64,000 nt of DNA. Source: Marsupella aquatica (taxonomy: Eukaryota; Marchantiophyta). Made by a program: the position numbers and the translations under genes. Below the pieces are notes generated by a model that saw only the letters and a list, made by a program, of their open reading frames with translations, was not told the DNA's origin and did no database searches. Numbering within the stretch: the stretch's first letter is position 1; every line of letters starts with the position of its first letter. This document shows positions 47,597 to 59,461 of the stretch, in pieces. The DNA is taken from NCBI GenBank assembly GCA_973895155.1, contig OZ316894.1:1302001-1366000 (forward strand), written 5' to 3'.

Positions 47597-50500
47597 TTAA
47601 GATCGGCTGGAGGACGTGAAAGTCGGCAGATGACTAATACTGGAGGATTGCTCGACACTGGACACGCTATATGGCATGATGAGTCTCCCTGCCTCCGAAT
47701 CAGATGATTCTACATTGGAATCATGTGCGCTGAAGAGCCAGTCGCTACTTGAGTTCCTAGGATTCTGAATTGGGATTTCGTCCTTTCGGAAAAAAGACTC
47801 GGCCTTTAGCTTTGAACCTCTTATTCTCTGCAGCATTTCCACGACCTCGGTCATACATGGCCTCGATTCTCTTTCCTTCACCAAACATGCTACTGCAACC
47901 TGTCGATTGAAAGGGGCACGTACAGCAGTGAGATCACCCTCAAGTAGAACCATAATACATCCTACGCATAAAGAAAATTATCCTGGCCCACGTATATTAC
48001 AGTACTCCGTTAGAAGAATTAGCATCAATCAACGCTAGAATGACAGCTCATGCCAAGCCCTTCTAGACACTCAACTATAGGGCCATACTGAAATCGATCG
48101 GTGGCCCTTGGAGGGTAGAATGCAGTGGAATTTTGTTCGTGCAAGATACCCGAATAAAACCTTCCAAAAAATCCAATAAACATCTCTGAAATAAAAGACC
48201 GAATTCTCAAAACGGACTTGATGGCAAGTTTATTGTGATCTACCTTCTGGAGTACGTAGTAAACCATTGAACCTCGATCTAATCGACCCATACATCCACA
48301 CGGGGTTAAGTTTGCATGGATTACCTCTGCAACAGCTTCCACTATTTGAAAGTCTTCTTCTGACAATCCATTCACCAAATGTCGGTCTATGATGCCTCTG
48401 GCACCCTTCGTCATAATCACAGGCACCAATCTGACTGCCAAATTTTGTTCCTTAGGCCCCAAGGTGAGATCAACAGGCTTCTTGGAGGTGATTAATTCTA
48501 GCAGCACCATCCCATAGCTGTAGACGTCCGACCTGTCTGTGAGCTGAGAATTGAAATAGTACTCTGGATCCAAGTACCCTGGTGTGCCCTTAATTGCAGT
48601 GGAGACGTGAGTGGCTCCAATGTCAACCAACTTCGAAAGCCCAAAATCCGCTACTTTAGCTCCGAAGTCATCGTCCAGCAAAATGTTTGCTGCCTTCACG
48701 TACAAGACAATAAAGTTTGACGAGTGAAACAAAAAGGAGGAACAAAAATTGTTTCGCTATCATTCTACTTCCGGGTCTCGAGAGTGAGTATACATAATCA
48801 TGGAAAGAGACAATTTCTTACATAGGCTAAAATCAAAGCCTCAACAATGACTACACTGCCAGGACAATAGTCTGAACAAGATGCATTGATTGAGACACAC
48901 CTTTACATCACGATGTACTATTGGAGGGTTGGCCTGTGAATGAAGATACTTCAGTGCTTCTGCTGTGTTTGTGGCGATATTGAAGCGGCGCGGCCAGTCA
49001 AGCTTGGTCGAGTGGCCTAGTCGGGACTGGCTGAGGTGCTCTTGGAGGGTGCCATTGGGGATGAACTCGTACACCAAGAGGGGCACCTTGAGCTCCAGGC
49101 AGCACCCGAGGAGCTTCACGAGGTTGCAATGATTCACCTGGAAGAAAATTCACACCAAGTCACCCGGCCAATGATGAGTCGAAAACCAAGTGGAAGGGAT
49201 AACGAAACAGGCTGAAACTGTTCTCAATTAAGCGACTCGAGCTACAGGCGAAAGTCTTTATATATATCGTACTATGTAACAGAAGGGAGAACTGTGTTTG
49301 ACGCTGATATATATCTAGTCCATTCATCTCATAAATCACCCACCTGAGAAAGGATGGACACCTCGTTGATGAATTGCTCGACGTCTGTGGCTCTTTGAAA
49401 CATCGCCCGTTTAACAGCCACGGATTGCCCATCTTTCAAGAGTCCTTTGTACACAGTCCCAAATGCTCCACTTCCTAGCTCGTTTTCCTTCGAGAATTGG
49501 CTTGTGGCCACCTCCAACTCTTTTAATGTAAATAGCTTGCACGTTTTTATCCCATTCCTTTCTGTACTCTCCCAAATGAGAATAGCTCACGGTGAGTTTC
49601 TAATAAAGAAAACACTCTGGTCAAAGCACGAACGACATATTTTCGATCTCATTGGTTGCCCGTAATTTAGTGCAGAAAGTCTAATCAAGGATTCATCCAA
49701 TTTTGCGCACTTTGCAAATGTTGGTGATCTAGTGACACATGATTGAGTCACATTGAAGCGAAAGGATCAAAGTCTCTGCATATGATCACATAATGGAAGG
49801 CAAACAGGCGACCCAGGGAAAACAAGAAGACTCTTATAGGGAAACAAAGAAAATAAAAAATTGCTGACTAATGGTCGGCTAGGAGTCCCCAACCTTAAAA
49901 ACCCAAACCTAGTTTATCAAAGAAATTGAAATGAAGTGTGTAGTAGTCCAGACTTCAACCTCTTAGCATGCCGTCACGAAGCTGTTTGTCTTGCAAGGCT
50001 TTCTCTTTGCCGTCTTTGGCGTCGTATGATCCGCCATCTGTGACACTTCTCCATTTCGTTCGTCGATGCGCTCTTCGTTTTCGGCACATGTAGACGATGG
50101 GACAAAGGATTGCAAAAGCCAAGGCTATGCCCGCCAAAACAGACAGAACTGCCACACTTACTGCAATCAAATGGTGGTGATCTTAAAATGTAGTTGAATA
50201 ATTGCTAATATCGGTTGATCACGTGCATGTCCCCGGTCCAGCAAATAGACAGTGTTGGCCAAACAAATGAAACCATTTCAACATGGTACGCTGTTTTCTG
50301 TTACAGAAGCATCATAGTACTGTAATAATTATAAAGTTCTTGACAATGCGTGGGATGGCAAAAGTCATTCGTGTTGATCTTGTCAATGCACACGCTAAGG
50401 GTCCACAACCTGGCATGCATTTCTTCACATCATGACAATTCAGCCGGCCGAAACGACTAAGTTTCTAAATCATTATTACAATATACCAGACATACAGTGG

Positions 50501-53146
50501 CCCTTAGACTGAGCCTAATAGTCCATGCAAGCCTAAATGCAGCGGTAAATTGTTAGAAGGTCTTCCAAGAAGCTCAGACATAATTAGAGATCTTATCTGC
50601 TGGACTTCGAATCAGGGAAAAGGGAGGAGTCAGGTTACACTCCAGAGAATTACATGGAACATTTGAATGACTTACGAGATATGGCCATTGACCAACTGCA
50701 AGTGTAGCATCACGTACACAGATTAATCTTGTCAGTAATGAGGGAGATTATACAGCCAACCAGCTATGGGAATTTTGTGACAAAATCTAACTGTGTCTAA
50801 TTTAGATCGGGTAACTACTTTCTTTAGATGCGATCGTTGTACAAAACCCCTTGCTTAACCAGTTACGAATCATCACTTCTTAAGCTAGCGAACGCTTAAC
50901 CTCCAGATTTTTCAGATAAGAAAGTATTCAAATACATGCATGCAGAAATCATTCTATTGAGATGCAAACGAAGGAAATACAATTAGTTATGGTTGTCTTT
51001 AGTTTAGGAAACTCTTGCTAAATCACCTACGCATCATCACTTCTAAAGCTAGCGAACCTTTAACCCACAGATTTTTCAGATCAGAAAATATTCAAATACA
51101 TGCAGAAATCGTTAAATTGAGATGCAATCGAAGGACATACAAACACCTGATATGGTTACTTTCAATCTCATGTTACTGTTTATGCACAGAGACTGGTTGC
51201 CATCAATAAAGTAATATACTCCGGAAAAGAGATGTTCGCTAGCTCCAAACGCCATCTTCGTTGTGTTGGAGATGTTACATTGATTGTAGCCGTCCTCTGC
51301 CACGCGATACACGCTATAGCTATCGCTCTTTGAGTAGTTGAATGTTACTACGTAAACACGAACAAGTTTGATACTTCACATCATCAGTTTCCAATCTTTC
51401 TAAGCTAACTTCTAGGTACAGGATCGGGAAACTTCACATCATCAGTTTGATACTTCACATCATCAGTTTCCAATATTTCTAAGCTAACTTCTAGGAAACA
51501 GGTCACCCAGGATATTTTAGACAGTCGAACTTCGATCCACAGCCGAATATATTGTGCTAATACCAAAACTAGATGCACTGATACAAACAAAGTACTCAAG
51601 AAGGGAAGAACGAACTACCGAACGAACGTTTACGTAGGTACGTACCCAGGGCAGAAACTGCAGTATGCGTGTAAATAGGAATGCGCCAGTTTGAATCCGC
51701 GGGCATCCAGGGGACAGTGGTCACGCCCAAGCTGGAGACAATTTCATCAGTGACTACCTGCCGACCGTTAGAACAAGAAGATGCGGAACTTGTATAATTG
51801 CAGGTCGACCCCACGGAAAACGCGAAACTCATTCCCTCAATGCAGTCGTTTCCATCGCCGGACAAACTCATAATATAGTAGTTGGCATTATTGCTGGTGA
51901 GGGTTATCTCCGCGGTGCCACCCGTACTTGAAGCAAGGGGGTTGGTTGTATTGCAATGTAACACTTCCTCGGGAGTTCCCACCACTAAAACGTTGTGCAA
52001 CTTGCTGTCGTACTGAAAATCTATATTTTTATGGAAATGAAACACGAAGCTAAAATTAGAAAGTCCACATGAGATCGATCAGTTTAAAGGAATCCAAGCC
52101 TTAAGTTGCGAAAAGTCCTAACATGTTGAACACTGTGAACACTAGCCACTTAATTTGAGAGCTGCAAAGCGTGCAAGTCCCAAAACTTCTATCATTTTGG
52201 TCTCACAATATTTATGATCCACTTTCCTGACAAAGACGAATCACGACATTCGTTTTGAAAACTCTAAGTTTTATAGACCATATAACCGGAAGTGACGAGA
52301 ATCACGTCATTCTTTCCCTTGAGTTGCTTTGCTCTCTGCATTCAATTTTAATTAAAGTTGGTATCGATGCTTATATCGTACGTGAAGAGCAAGTGTAAGT
52401 TCGATAGCTAGCTAGTATAATTGTTGTTTCATTATGATTCCACACATTATCTGAAATTAGTTCGGAAGTGGCCGTCACCAGCCTTATTCTTAAAGAGCCA
52501 GTGTCCATGACAAAACCGCCAGTGTCCATGATAAAACCTGGATCACCACTGTCCATGATAAGACCTGGATCACCAGGTTCACCATTTTTAGACCATTTTC
52601 CCTGAAATTGCAGGAGCAAAGTAGATCTCATCCTGGAGGAGAGAAATGTGAAAAAATGAGAAGTATTGGACACTTGTCCTTTTATATGGACAGTGGTGGT
52701 AAGACGACGTCTTAGCTTGGTAAGGAGATGAGGTTCTCTCATATCATTGATTGTTATCTAACTCAGTTCTTATTTCATCAGGTTATTCTACGTACCTCTA
52801 AAGTAGCTAGGTTCCCCTTTGAGGATCTGAGGGTATCCCCAACTACTGTAGCTAGCATCCAGCATTGCAAAGCAAAGAAAGTGACGACGGGCTGGAGATG
52901 ATGAGGAAGAGGTCGGTTCATACAGAGGGTGTCGTTGACATGGAAATTCCGATCGTCAGCCCAGCCCTGGTAATAATCTCGAGTACGAGGAACAGTCCAC
53001 TGGAGGTTCTCGCCAACCCCGACAACATAGAGTGACTGGCAATGACACCCAGTTGCGAAAGCCACGAGTATCATGGCCAGTGCTGCCATCCATGATCCAG
53101 ACGAACGCTCCAAGTATCTTGAGTTCTTCATCTCGATCAGCCCCAC
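47597..53146 (-). CDS. Phytocyanin-ectodomain WAK-like receptor kinase 2 (intact)
   Basis: Eight exons: 53146-52924, 52020-51646, 51347-51147, 50160-49960, 49561-49344, 49137-48901, 48693-48325 and 47899-47597. They total 2127 nt, 708 aa, all open. The Met at 53131 (MKNSR) aligns with the paralog start and is an equally good choice. Order: signal peptide (to about residue 37); phytocyanin-like domain 1 ([29 protein letters not shown], two Cys, GMSFAFSV); linker; domain 2 ([44 protein letters not shown]); transmembrane helix (residues about 267-292); basic juxtamembrane; kinase with GSGAFG at about 363-368, VAVKRA, HRDVK before the exon 6/7 border and DFGLSK at about 501. It ends in a Ser-rich tail. 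The kinase is of the WAK/WAKL type and is RD with all catalytic motifs present, so it should be active. It differs from paralog 1 by one extra intron inside the kinase (49138-49343). Ligand unknown. Confidence 0.9.
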
Positions 53147-54420
53147 TGAATCTCTGCAGTTCTCTTTAGGAGTTTATGTGGCAATCCATATTAGTCTTAC
53201 TGTACGTGTATCCACTTCAGAACTTCATGAAATCAATCCACCCCGGCCAGTGCAGACCATACCCACGCCAGGGCAACTAATTACAAGTAAACAATCTTAT
53301 CTTCTGGAATCCGTCCATCCGTCTTACCAGTTCTCGTCGGATATCGCTGCACGGTCCATACTAACTCCAAGAGCACTGATTGTTTGTTTGAACTGACAGT
53401 CGGCTCTCTCGTTCTCCATCTCCATCATGAGTGCGATCTCGAGGGCCAACTCAACGGGGCTTATCCGCCCATCCCGACAGAGAGAGAGAACACAAACTCA
53501 AATAACTAAATATCTAAACTGCGACGCAAGATTTGAATCGTATTAAGCCTCTTTCGATGGGAGGTAGCGCGTCCAGGCTTTCGTTAGCACCCCATGGCTG
53601 TTTCTGTGACACTGCTCAGATCAGATCGACATATGTGCATGCCCAGAAGCTTCGATTCTCGCTCATTGTTGATCGACCTCCCACGTACCCCGCCACCCCC
53701 ATGCAGGACAAATTCTCCGTCCATTCCTGTAGCCTCGATTGAGCAATGTGATTCAGACTCAAGCCGACTCTCACATTGTAATGCACATCTCACACTATCG
53801 AAGAGCTTAGTTCTGGACGCACTAGTTCCCCCACTTTGCACTCAACTAGATTTGGATGCGGGATCAGGGCTCCTGCGGTTGTCCATAATTGCAGTCTCGA
53901 TTTTTTCCGTCCAACAAATAAAACAAAAAAATGAGTGGATATGCCAAATATTCCTGGTATGTACTGCCCACGAGAAGTTAAATCCCTTCAAGATATCTCT
54001 CGTTTATTTTTGTTTACTTTATGGAAGAGAATTCGATCCCGTCACAGGCTGTTCAAGCCATCTTGAGATTTTCCTGTACTTCTCTCTTGGTAAAATGAAC
54101 TGAACCAGCCAGCCAAGAGGTATACACGACCAAAATCTGCAGCAATTTGGCAATCACTAATGCGTCCCAGAAGTCAAAACTGGTAATATTCTTTTGGCAG
54201 ACATGAGTGGCGGTGCCTGGCAAATGGAATCCCGGCAGGGCAAGTCGTCGGAAAGACCGTCTGTTTTTACGAGATTTGATTGACCCACAGCCAGACACCC
54301 GAGCAGGTGGGTCGCCAATGCTTCCAATATGATTCATCGGATTGCATAATTTAGACCGAATTATGGAGGTAACTAAGAACGTCAAGAGAACTAAGACAGA
54401 CTTCTTGTAGAGCAATCACC
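53147..54420 (-). promoter_or_regulatory. Upstream region of receptor kinase 2
   Basis: CpG content is higher here than in the surrounding DNA to about 53900, in keeping with a promoter. No conserved motif or upstream coding exon is recognised. The plus-strand frame at 53594-54103 has no recognisable domain. Confidence 0.3.
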
Positions 54421-54967
54421 GACTCTTTCGATGTGCGAGGCCAGCCCTCCTTGGAGCATTCTGTGGAGATGAATGCTCCGAGAATTGAATTAGTCACTTC
54501 ATGAGAGACAGGAGCGACTGTAGCTCCGTCCCCCGAAGGATCTGAGTTTTTTAATCACCACTTTCTAACGAGAGTTTCTAATTATAATAAGAACACTGAC
54601 CCCTCAGGAAAATATAAGTGTGACCAAAGTATATTCTCTTTTCATCTTTGCTCTTCTCAAGGTTAATGAAATAATATAAAAGCCATCATGCATGGTATCA
54701 TATCATTTTTGTATGGTATCATTTTAATAATCATATAACATCATATATGCACATCTCTCTTTCTACATAACATACCATCTTCTTTTCTATGCGCACATCC
54801 CTCTTTTTATGCAACATCCCTCTTCGTATGCACTCGTTCTATGCACATATATTAGGATGGGCCATAGAGCACATTTTTTGAATTAAATAAAAATCATGAC
54901 AAAAAGCATACATTATAGCCATGACTGTCTTTTATTATTCCCATGATACATGGTGAGCCATGGAGTT

Positions 54968-55118
54968 AAGGTCTAGAGAGTTCACTCTAGAAGTCTAGGC
55001 TCCAACTCTAGATTGTAATTGACACACTACAAGTAAAATTATTAAGGTCTAGAGAGTTCACTCTAGAAGCCTAGGCCCCAACTCTAGCTTGTAATTGGCG
55101 CGCACTATATCTAAGTAA
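54968..55118 (+). repeat. 76-bp tandem duplication
   Basis: Copies start at 54968 and 55044 and differ at a few positions. Confidence 0.85.
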
Positions 55119-56112
55119 AAATTTTAACTATGGTGACCTGAATCACTCTAATTTTAATTTTGGTTTTTTGGGTGGCCTGTGGAGTATGTCACCTTGTATG
55201 AAGGGGAGATACAGACTACAGTAGGAAGATTCCTTGTCAAATTTTGCTAGATTAATTTCTGACCATTGGCTGGCCCCAGATTTAGGGATGATCTTTACAT
55301 TCTGGCTGCCTAATGGAGTTTGTTTCTAGGTGAAAAACTGGCTAGATAATGGAAAAACAGGAAACCTACATTAGCAAATTTTAGCCAAGGCTCAAGACCT
55401 AAGGGAAGTGGAATCTACGAAATATTTGCCACCAAATAACATATTGACCTGGATCCAATCAGGTTTTGAAAATGAACTGTGACATTTAGATGTTAGAAAT
55501 ATATGAGCTACTTACAGATGCAGATTTTCTGTGGTGAAAAGTAATGAGTTCAACGTTTTGAGCCTGGATTGCCCCCTTGGTGAATTCACTAGATGACATC
55601 GGGGATGACATCACACTCTGAAATTCCTGGGTGAAAGTAGGGTATGTTCTTTCATATACATGATGCTCTGTGTGAAATGAACAATTATACCACTTACCTA
55701 GAAAAGTTTTTAGTGGAACTTTAAGGGCTGACGGATAGTGCCCTAGCTTGCATTTAAAGTTATCCATTTGGCCCAGGATTTTACCCTCATATTAATGACA
55801 CAAACTTTAAGAACCCTTGGTAAGTTTGGCAACTTGGATTGAGGGGTGATTTAGTGATTTGTAACACTCTTTTGTAACACTCCCTTTGTAACACTCCCTT
55901 ATATCCTGTCTTTCTATGAACTTTCTTAGCTCCCAAAGTGCCCATGTCCACTTTCTGGACCTACTCTCCTAATTTTCCCTTTCTGTCAACTTTCCGCCCC
56001 ATGCCATCTGCAAAAAGGTGACCGGTGAAGTTCTCCAAAATATAAGCCCCTTGAGACTTTATTTAGCATCTAACCCCTACTAGAAAGGCGCAGGGGTTAC
56101 ATGGCCAATGTT

Positions 56113-56190
56113 GCATTTGTATTATTAGCCAACTAGCCTGATACTCATGCATTTGTATTATTAGCCAACTAGCCTGATACTCATGCATTT
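56113..56190 (+). repeat. 36-bp tandem duplication
   Basis: Two identical 36-base copies plus the first six bases of a third. Confidence 0.95.
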
Positions 56191-58906
56191 CAGAGAAGGT
56201 GTCAATGCAAGGCAAAGAAGCAACTTCAGCGCCATTATTGAGGTGATTGCGGCTATGTTGTTGTCCTAGTGATGCAGTCATTGCAGCGATGCCATTGTTC
56301 CAATAGCCAGGTTTGCACAATTGTGGTTGTTGCCATGCTGTCGTTGTGGCTATGAGGTTGTTGTAGCCATCTTATTGTTGTGGCAATACGACCATTCTGG
56401 CCATTCTATTATTGCATCCACATGGTCATTCTGGTCATACAGTCCTTGCGGCCATATTATTTTTGCATGCATGTGGTTGTTGCACCATGGATGTTGTTGC
56501 TCCATCCAGGCATGTGGTCATGATTTTGGGTGTGCAAGTTTAGTGTCCAGTAAATATCGAAGAATATAAGTCTTGATTCATCTCAATGAAGACATAATGC
56601 ATGTTTAGGACTACACTAAATGCTATTTATAGGTTAGGAGGCCCAATTCTCACAGACCAGATACCAACAGTGTGAGCATTAAGCTCGTTCATTATATGTT
56701 ACTGGCCCAATGGACGTTATCATTGCTACCAGGGTTTGTTGGTGTAACAAAGCTTGCAATACAGGTGGACATTGGATCCAGACGTGGTCACATGGTGCCG
56801 TATATATGGAGGGAAATGTTTTTCTCCTTTTTTGGATCAGGTGGCATGCAGGCAGGTGCAGGGCCTCACAGGGCAGGGCTTTTATACGCAGGCGGCCACG
56901 GTCCTGGGTCACACAAGCTGGGCCAGCACATGCAGGTAAGGCAGGCCGGTGAGACAAGGGTGGTTCTAGCAGCGATGAAAGACCCAACCACCCAAACAAC
57001 TAGAACTTATTTTTGCAATTTGTCTTTTTGGTAAACAGACATTCCTCCAGATCGGGCAGGATTGCTTATTGCCTTATTGTGCTTATTGTGGTCGTGGATG
57101 AAAGCTACTGGTAGACCTCAAAGAACACAGGCAGATGGAAGCTCTACCTAAAGGGGCCTTTATTCATGAAAGGCCCAACTACTGTAGGCAGATGTATAAT
57201 CATGAGGACTTTTTAGGAATCTTAACAAATTAATCCGGGACACCTTAAGTGGAATGTTCTATCCACAAATGATCAGCAAGGCACTTTTATTTGCCTAAAC
57301 CGCCCACACATATCAACCCTCCCCGCTCCTAGCGAGAGTGACATTGACATTTTTACCTTGTGTTTTTACCTCGTAAAAACACAAGGGCCATATTTTTCAG
57401 CCAAAATCTTCCAATGGTTTAAGATGTGTCCCTGCTATTTCCATAATCTCCTGCCTGGATAATCATAATTGTTAAATATTCTTTTGACCATATTTTTGCA
57501 CTATGATGACAGTCTGGGCTGGAGTTGTAGCCTGAACCTTACTCCAAGAATGCTCAGAAAAGTTTCGAGCTTCTCGACTACCTCTGGACAGGTTATCTTC
57601 ACTTCCTGGTCAAGGATTAGAGCCTACTAACCCTGTGCTCACATAGTCATTATTATCCTACACATAAAAGCCACCAACAGTCCTGTCCCTCGTCAAATAA
57701 GAGAAGGGTGCAGCTGAGATTCAAAGAAAGAAGGCGCTTCACCCGTGCTTCTCATTGGAAGTGGCAAGTTGCCATTAGACAGAGTTCAAAAACATCTTTG
57801 ACAGTGTAAGTGAAGACAAAAAACAGTTGTGTTAGATCAAGAGAGAGATCAAGTGTCAAGACCAGAGCAGAAAAGAGAAGAGAACATTTCCAGTCACAAT
57901 TTTACCCTGAACAACATCCTCCTTACTTCTTAAGGATAGTAAAAGCTGGACACTTTGATGCGCAAGACATCTAAGAAGTGTTCCTGCAGATTGATTGGTA
58001 GTGGCTTTGGTTTATCTTGCTGGGTCCATTGAAGAGGACCTGAAAGCAGGACTGCATATCACCATGCTTTCAGTCGCCTCCTGGGACGTGAATTGGATAG
58101 TTCAGGCTCAATTCTCCTGAAAACAGAGAGTACACTCATTTCTGGACTAAATTGAGAATCTGATCTCACATACTTGAATGCCAACTTGTGTCAATGTGTC
58201 TTTGTACAATCATGGATTTCACTGTTGAAAAGGACCAATGTTCTTTTGTGTTAACCTTTGAACATTCCTATCGATTGGTCACTATGTCATACGATACAGC
58301 GTTCAATTTCGAGATTCCAATGTCAGTCAATTTGCATTGACTGTAAGAGAACATGATTGGAAGCTCCTTCAAAATGCCGTTATTGTAACTTCGAGCTGAG
58401 AATATCTCAGCTCAGCAGTTGTCCTTTCAGTCTGCAGGTTACCTACAATTGGAACGGGAATTGGATACTTTAACTTCAACTCTAACCAAACAGATCATAG
58501 AGTGGCAAGTTCACTTCAAGACTCAATTGAGAACCAGGTATAACTCAATTGAATGTAAACTGAACTGTTGTGTCTTGTCTGTACATGGATTTGCAACGTT
58601 AAGGATAGATGTATTGGTACCCTTGCAATTCGTCACAAGGTCCAACCTCACATTTAATTTCCACATTCTAGTGATCCCAATAGGCTACTTCCTGTCCAAA
58701 GTTTCTTCAATATACAAGTGGTTGTAAGGTCTCCATAGAGCTATGCTTACTCCGTGCAATGACAGAACTATCTAGATCTTTATTTTGTGTTCGCCAAGGT
58801 TGGAATCTCTTCAAATCACAATAGTGAATCTGAAACGATGGTCTGCAACATTTCATCGATGCTTGGGATGAGACTCGAATAATACCTGTAGATTTCTGCG
58901 ATGAGA

Positions 58907-59461
58907 CTATTCCTTGAGCGCAGGGCCTTCATCTCCATAGAGCGGGTCACTCTTCACCCATTCTAAAGTCGATATCCTCTGAACTGCTTTCTCCTCGCCT
59001 TCTCTTCCGAAACACATATCCCACTGTGGCCCGCCTTTTGGATAGCTGCCGACCATCTCAAACCCACCTTGAAGGTCGTCCAGCAACCTGTGAGCCAGTC
59101 CTGCCGGAACGAGAATCGCGTCTCCTTTCTCCACTTCTGCCTCGACCCTATCCGGGTTCTCCTCCCCACCAAAGCACAGCCGTGCCCGTCCAGTCGCGAT
59201 GCAGAGAAACTCGTGGGTGGTCGAGTGGAAATGCGAGAAGGGGTACATGGAGTAACGCCACTGGGGCTCCATCACTCCAACTTTGCGGAGATGCGCTTCT
59301 ATTTGGCTCGCAGTCGCTGAAGGCTGAAAGGCGCCATGGTAGATCACCAGCGGCTTCTGCTGCACAGAGCAATTCGGATAACGGGCATGGCGGGGGATGA
59401 TATGTCTAGAGACACGTAGACTGCCCAAGGGGACAGTAACGTTGTCTGCGCCGTGGGACAT
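58907..59461 (-). CDS. YjlB-like cupin domain protein
   Basis: Single-exon, 184 aa from the Met at 59461 (MSHGADN); the frame is open to a Met at 59566, but the extra 35 residues do not fit the family. It resembles the small bacterial/fungal cupins of the Bacillus YjlB type (about 160 residues), whose biochemical function is not firmly known. Family marks in order: a PLVIYHGAF strand; cupin motif 1 HFHSTTHEFLCIATG, with the His-x-His and Glu metal ligands; CFGGEE; motif 2 GDAILVPAGLAHR, with its His; then the YjlB-typical GSYPKGGPQWDMCFGR and a C-terminal DPLYGDEGPAL. All expected metal ligands are present, so a metal-binding enzyme or small-molecule-binding role is likely. There is no signal peptide, so it is probably cytosolic. 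No neighbour suggests a pathway. Confidence 0.85.
   Translation of the reverse strand: MSHGADNVTVPLGSLRVSRHIIPRHARYPNCSVQQKPLVIYHGAFQPSATASQIEAHLRKVGVMEPQWRYSMYPFSHFHSTTHEFLCIATGRARLCFGGEENPDRVEAEVEKGDAILVPAGLAHRLLDDLQGGFEMVGSYPKGGPQWDMCFGREGEEKAVQRISTLEWVKSDPLYGDEGPALKE

Larger units (their letters stand above)
54421..58906. other. Gene-free stretch with two tandem duplications
   Basis: AT-rich DNA. A 76-bp unit (aaggtctagagagttcactc and the bases following) is duplicated at 54968-55043 and from 55044. A 36-bp unit (gcatttgtattattagccaa and the bases following) is duplicated at 56113-56148 and 56149-56184. No protein domain, tRNA or rRNA recognised. Confidence 0.4.

Noticed and set aside
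48025-48320. Extension of the kinase frame beyond VAEV in receptor kinase 2 (and at 33591-33668 in receptor kinase 1)
   Set aside because: The read-through sequences differ completely between paralogs, while a GAG|GT donor at the same codon joins both to the conserved V.VACLV exon; these are introns.
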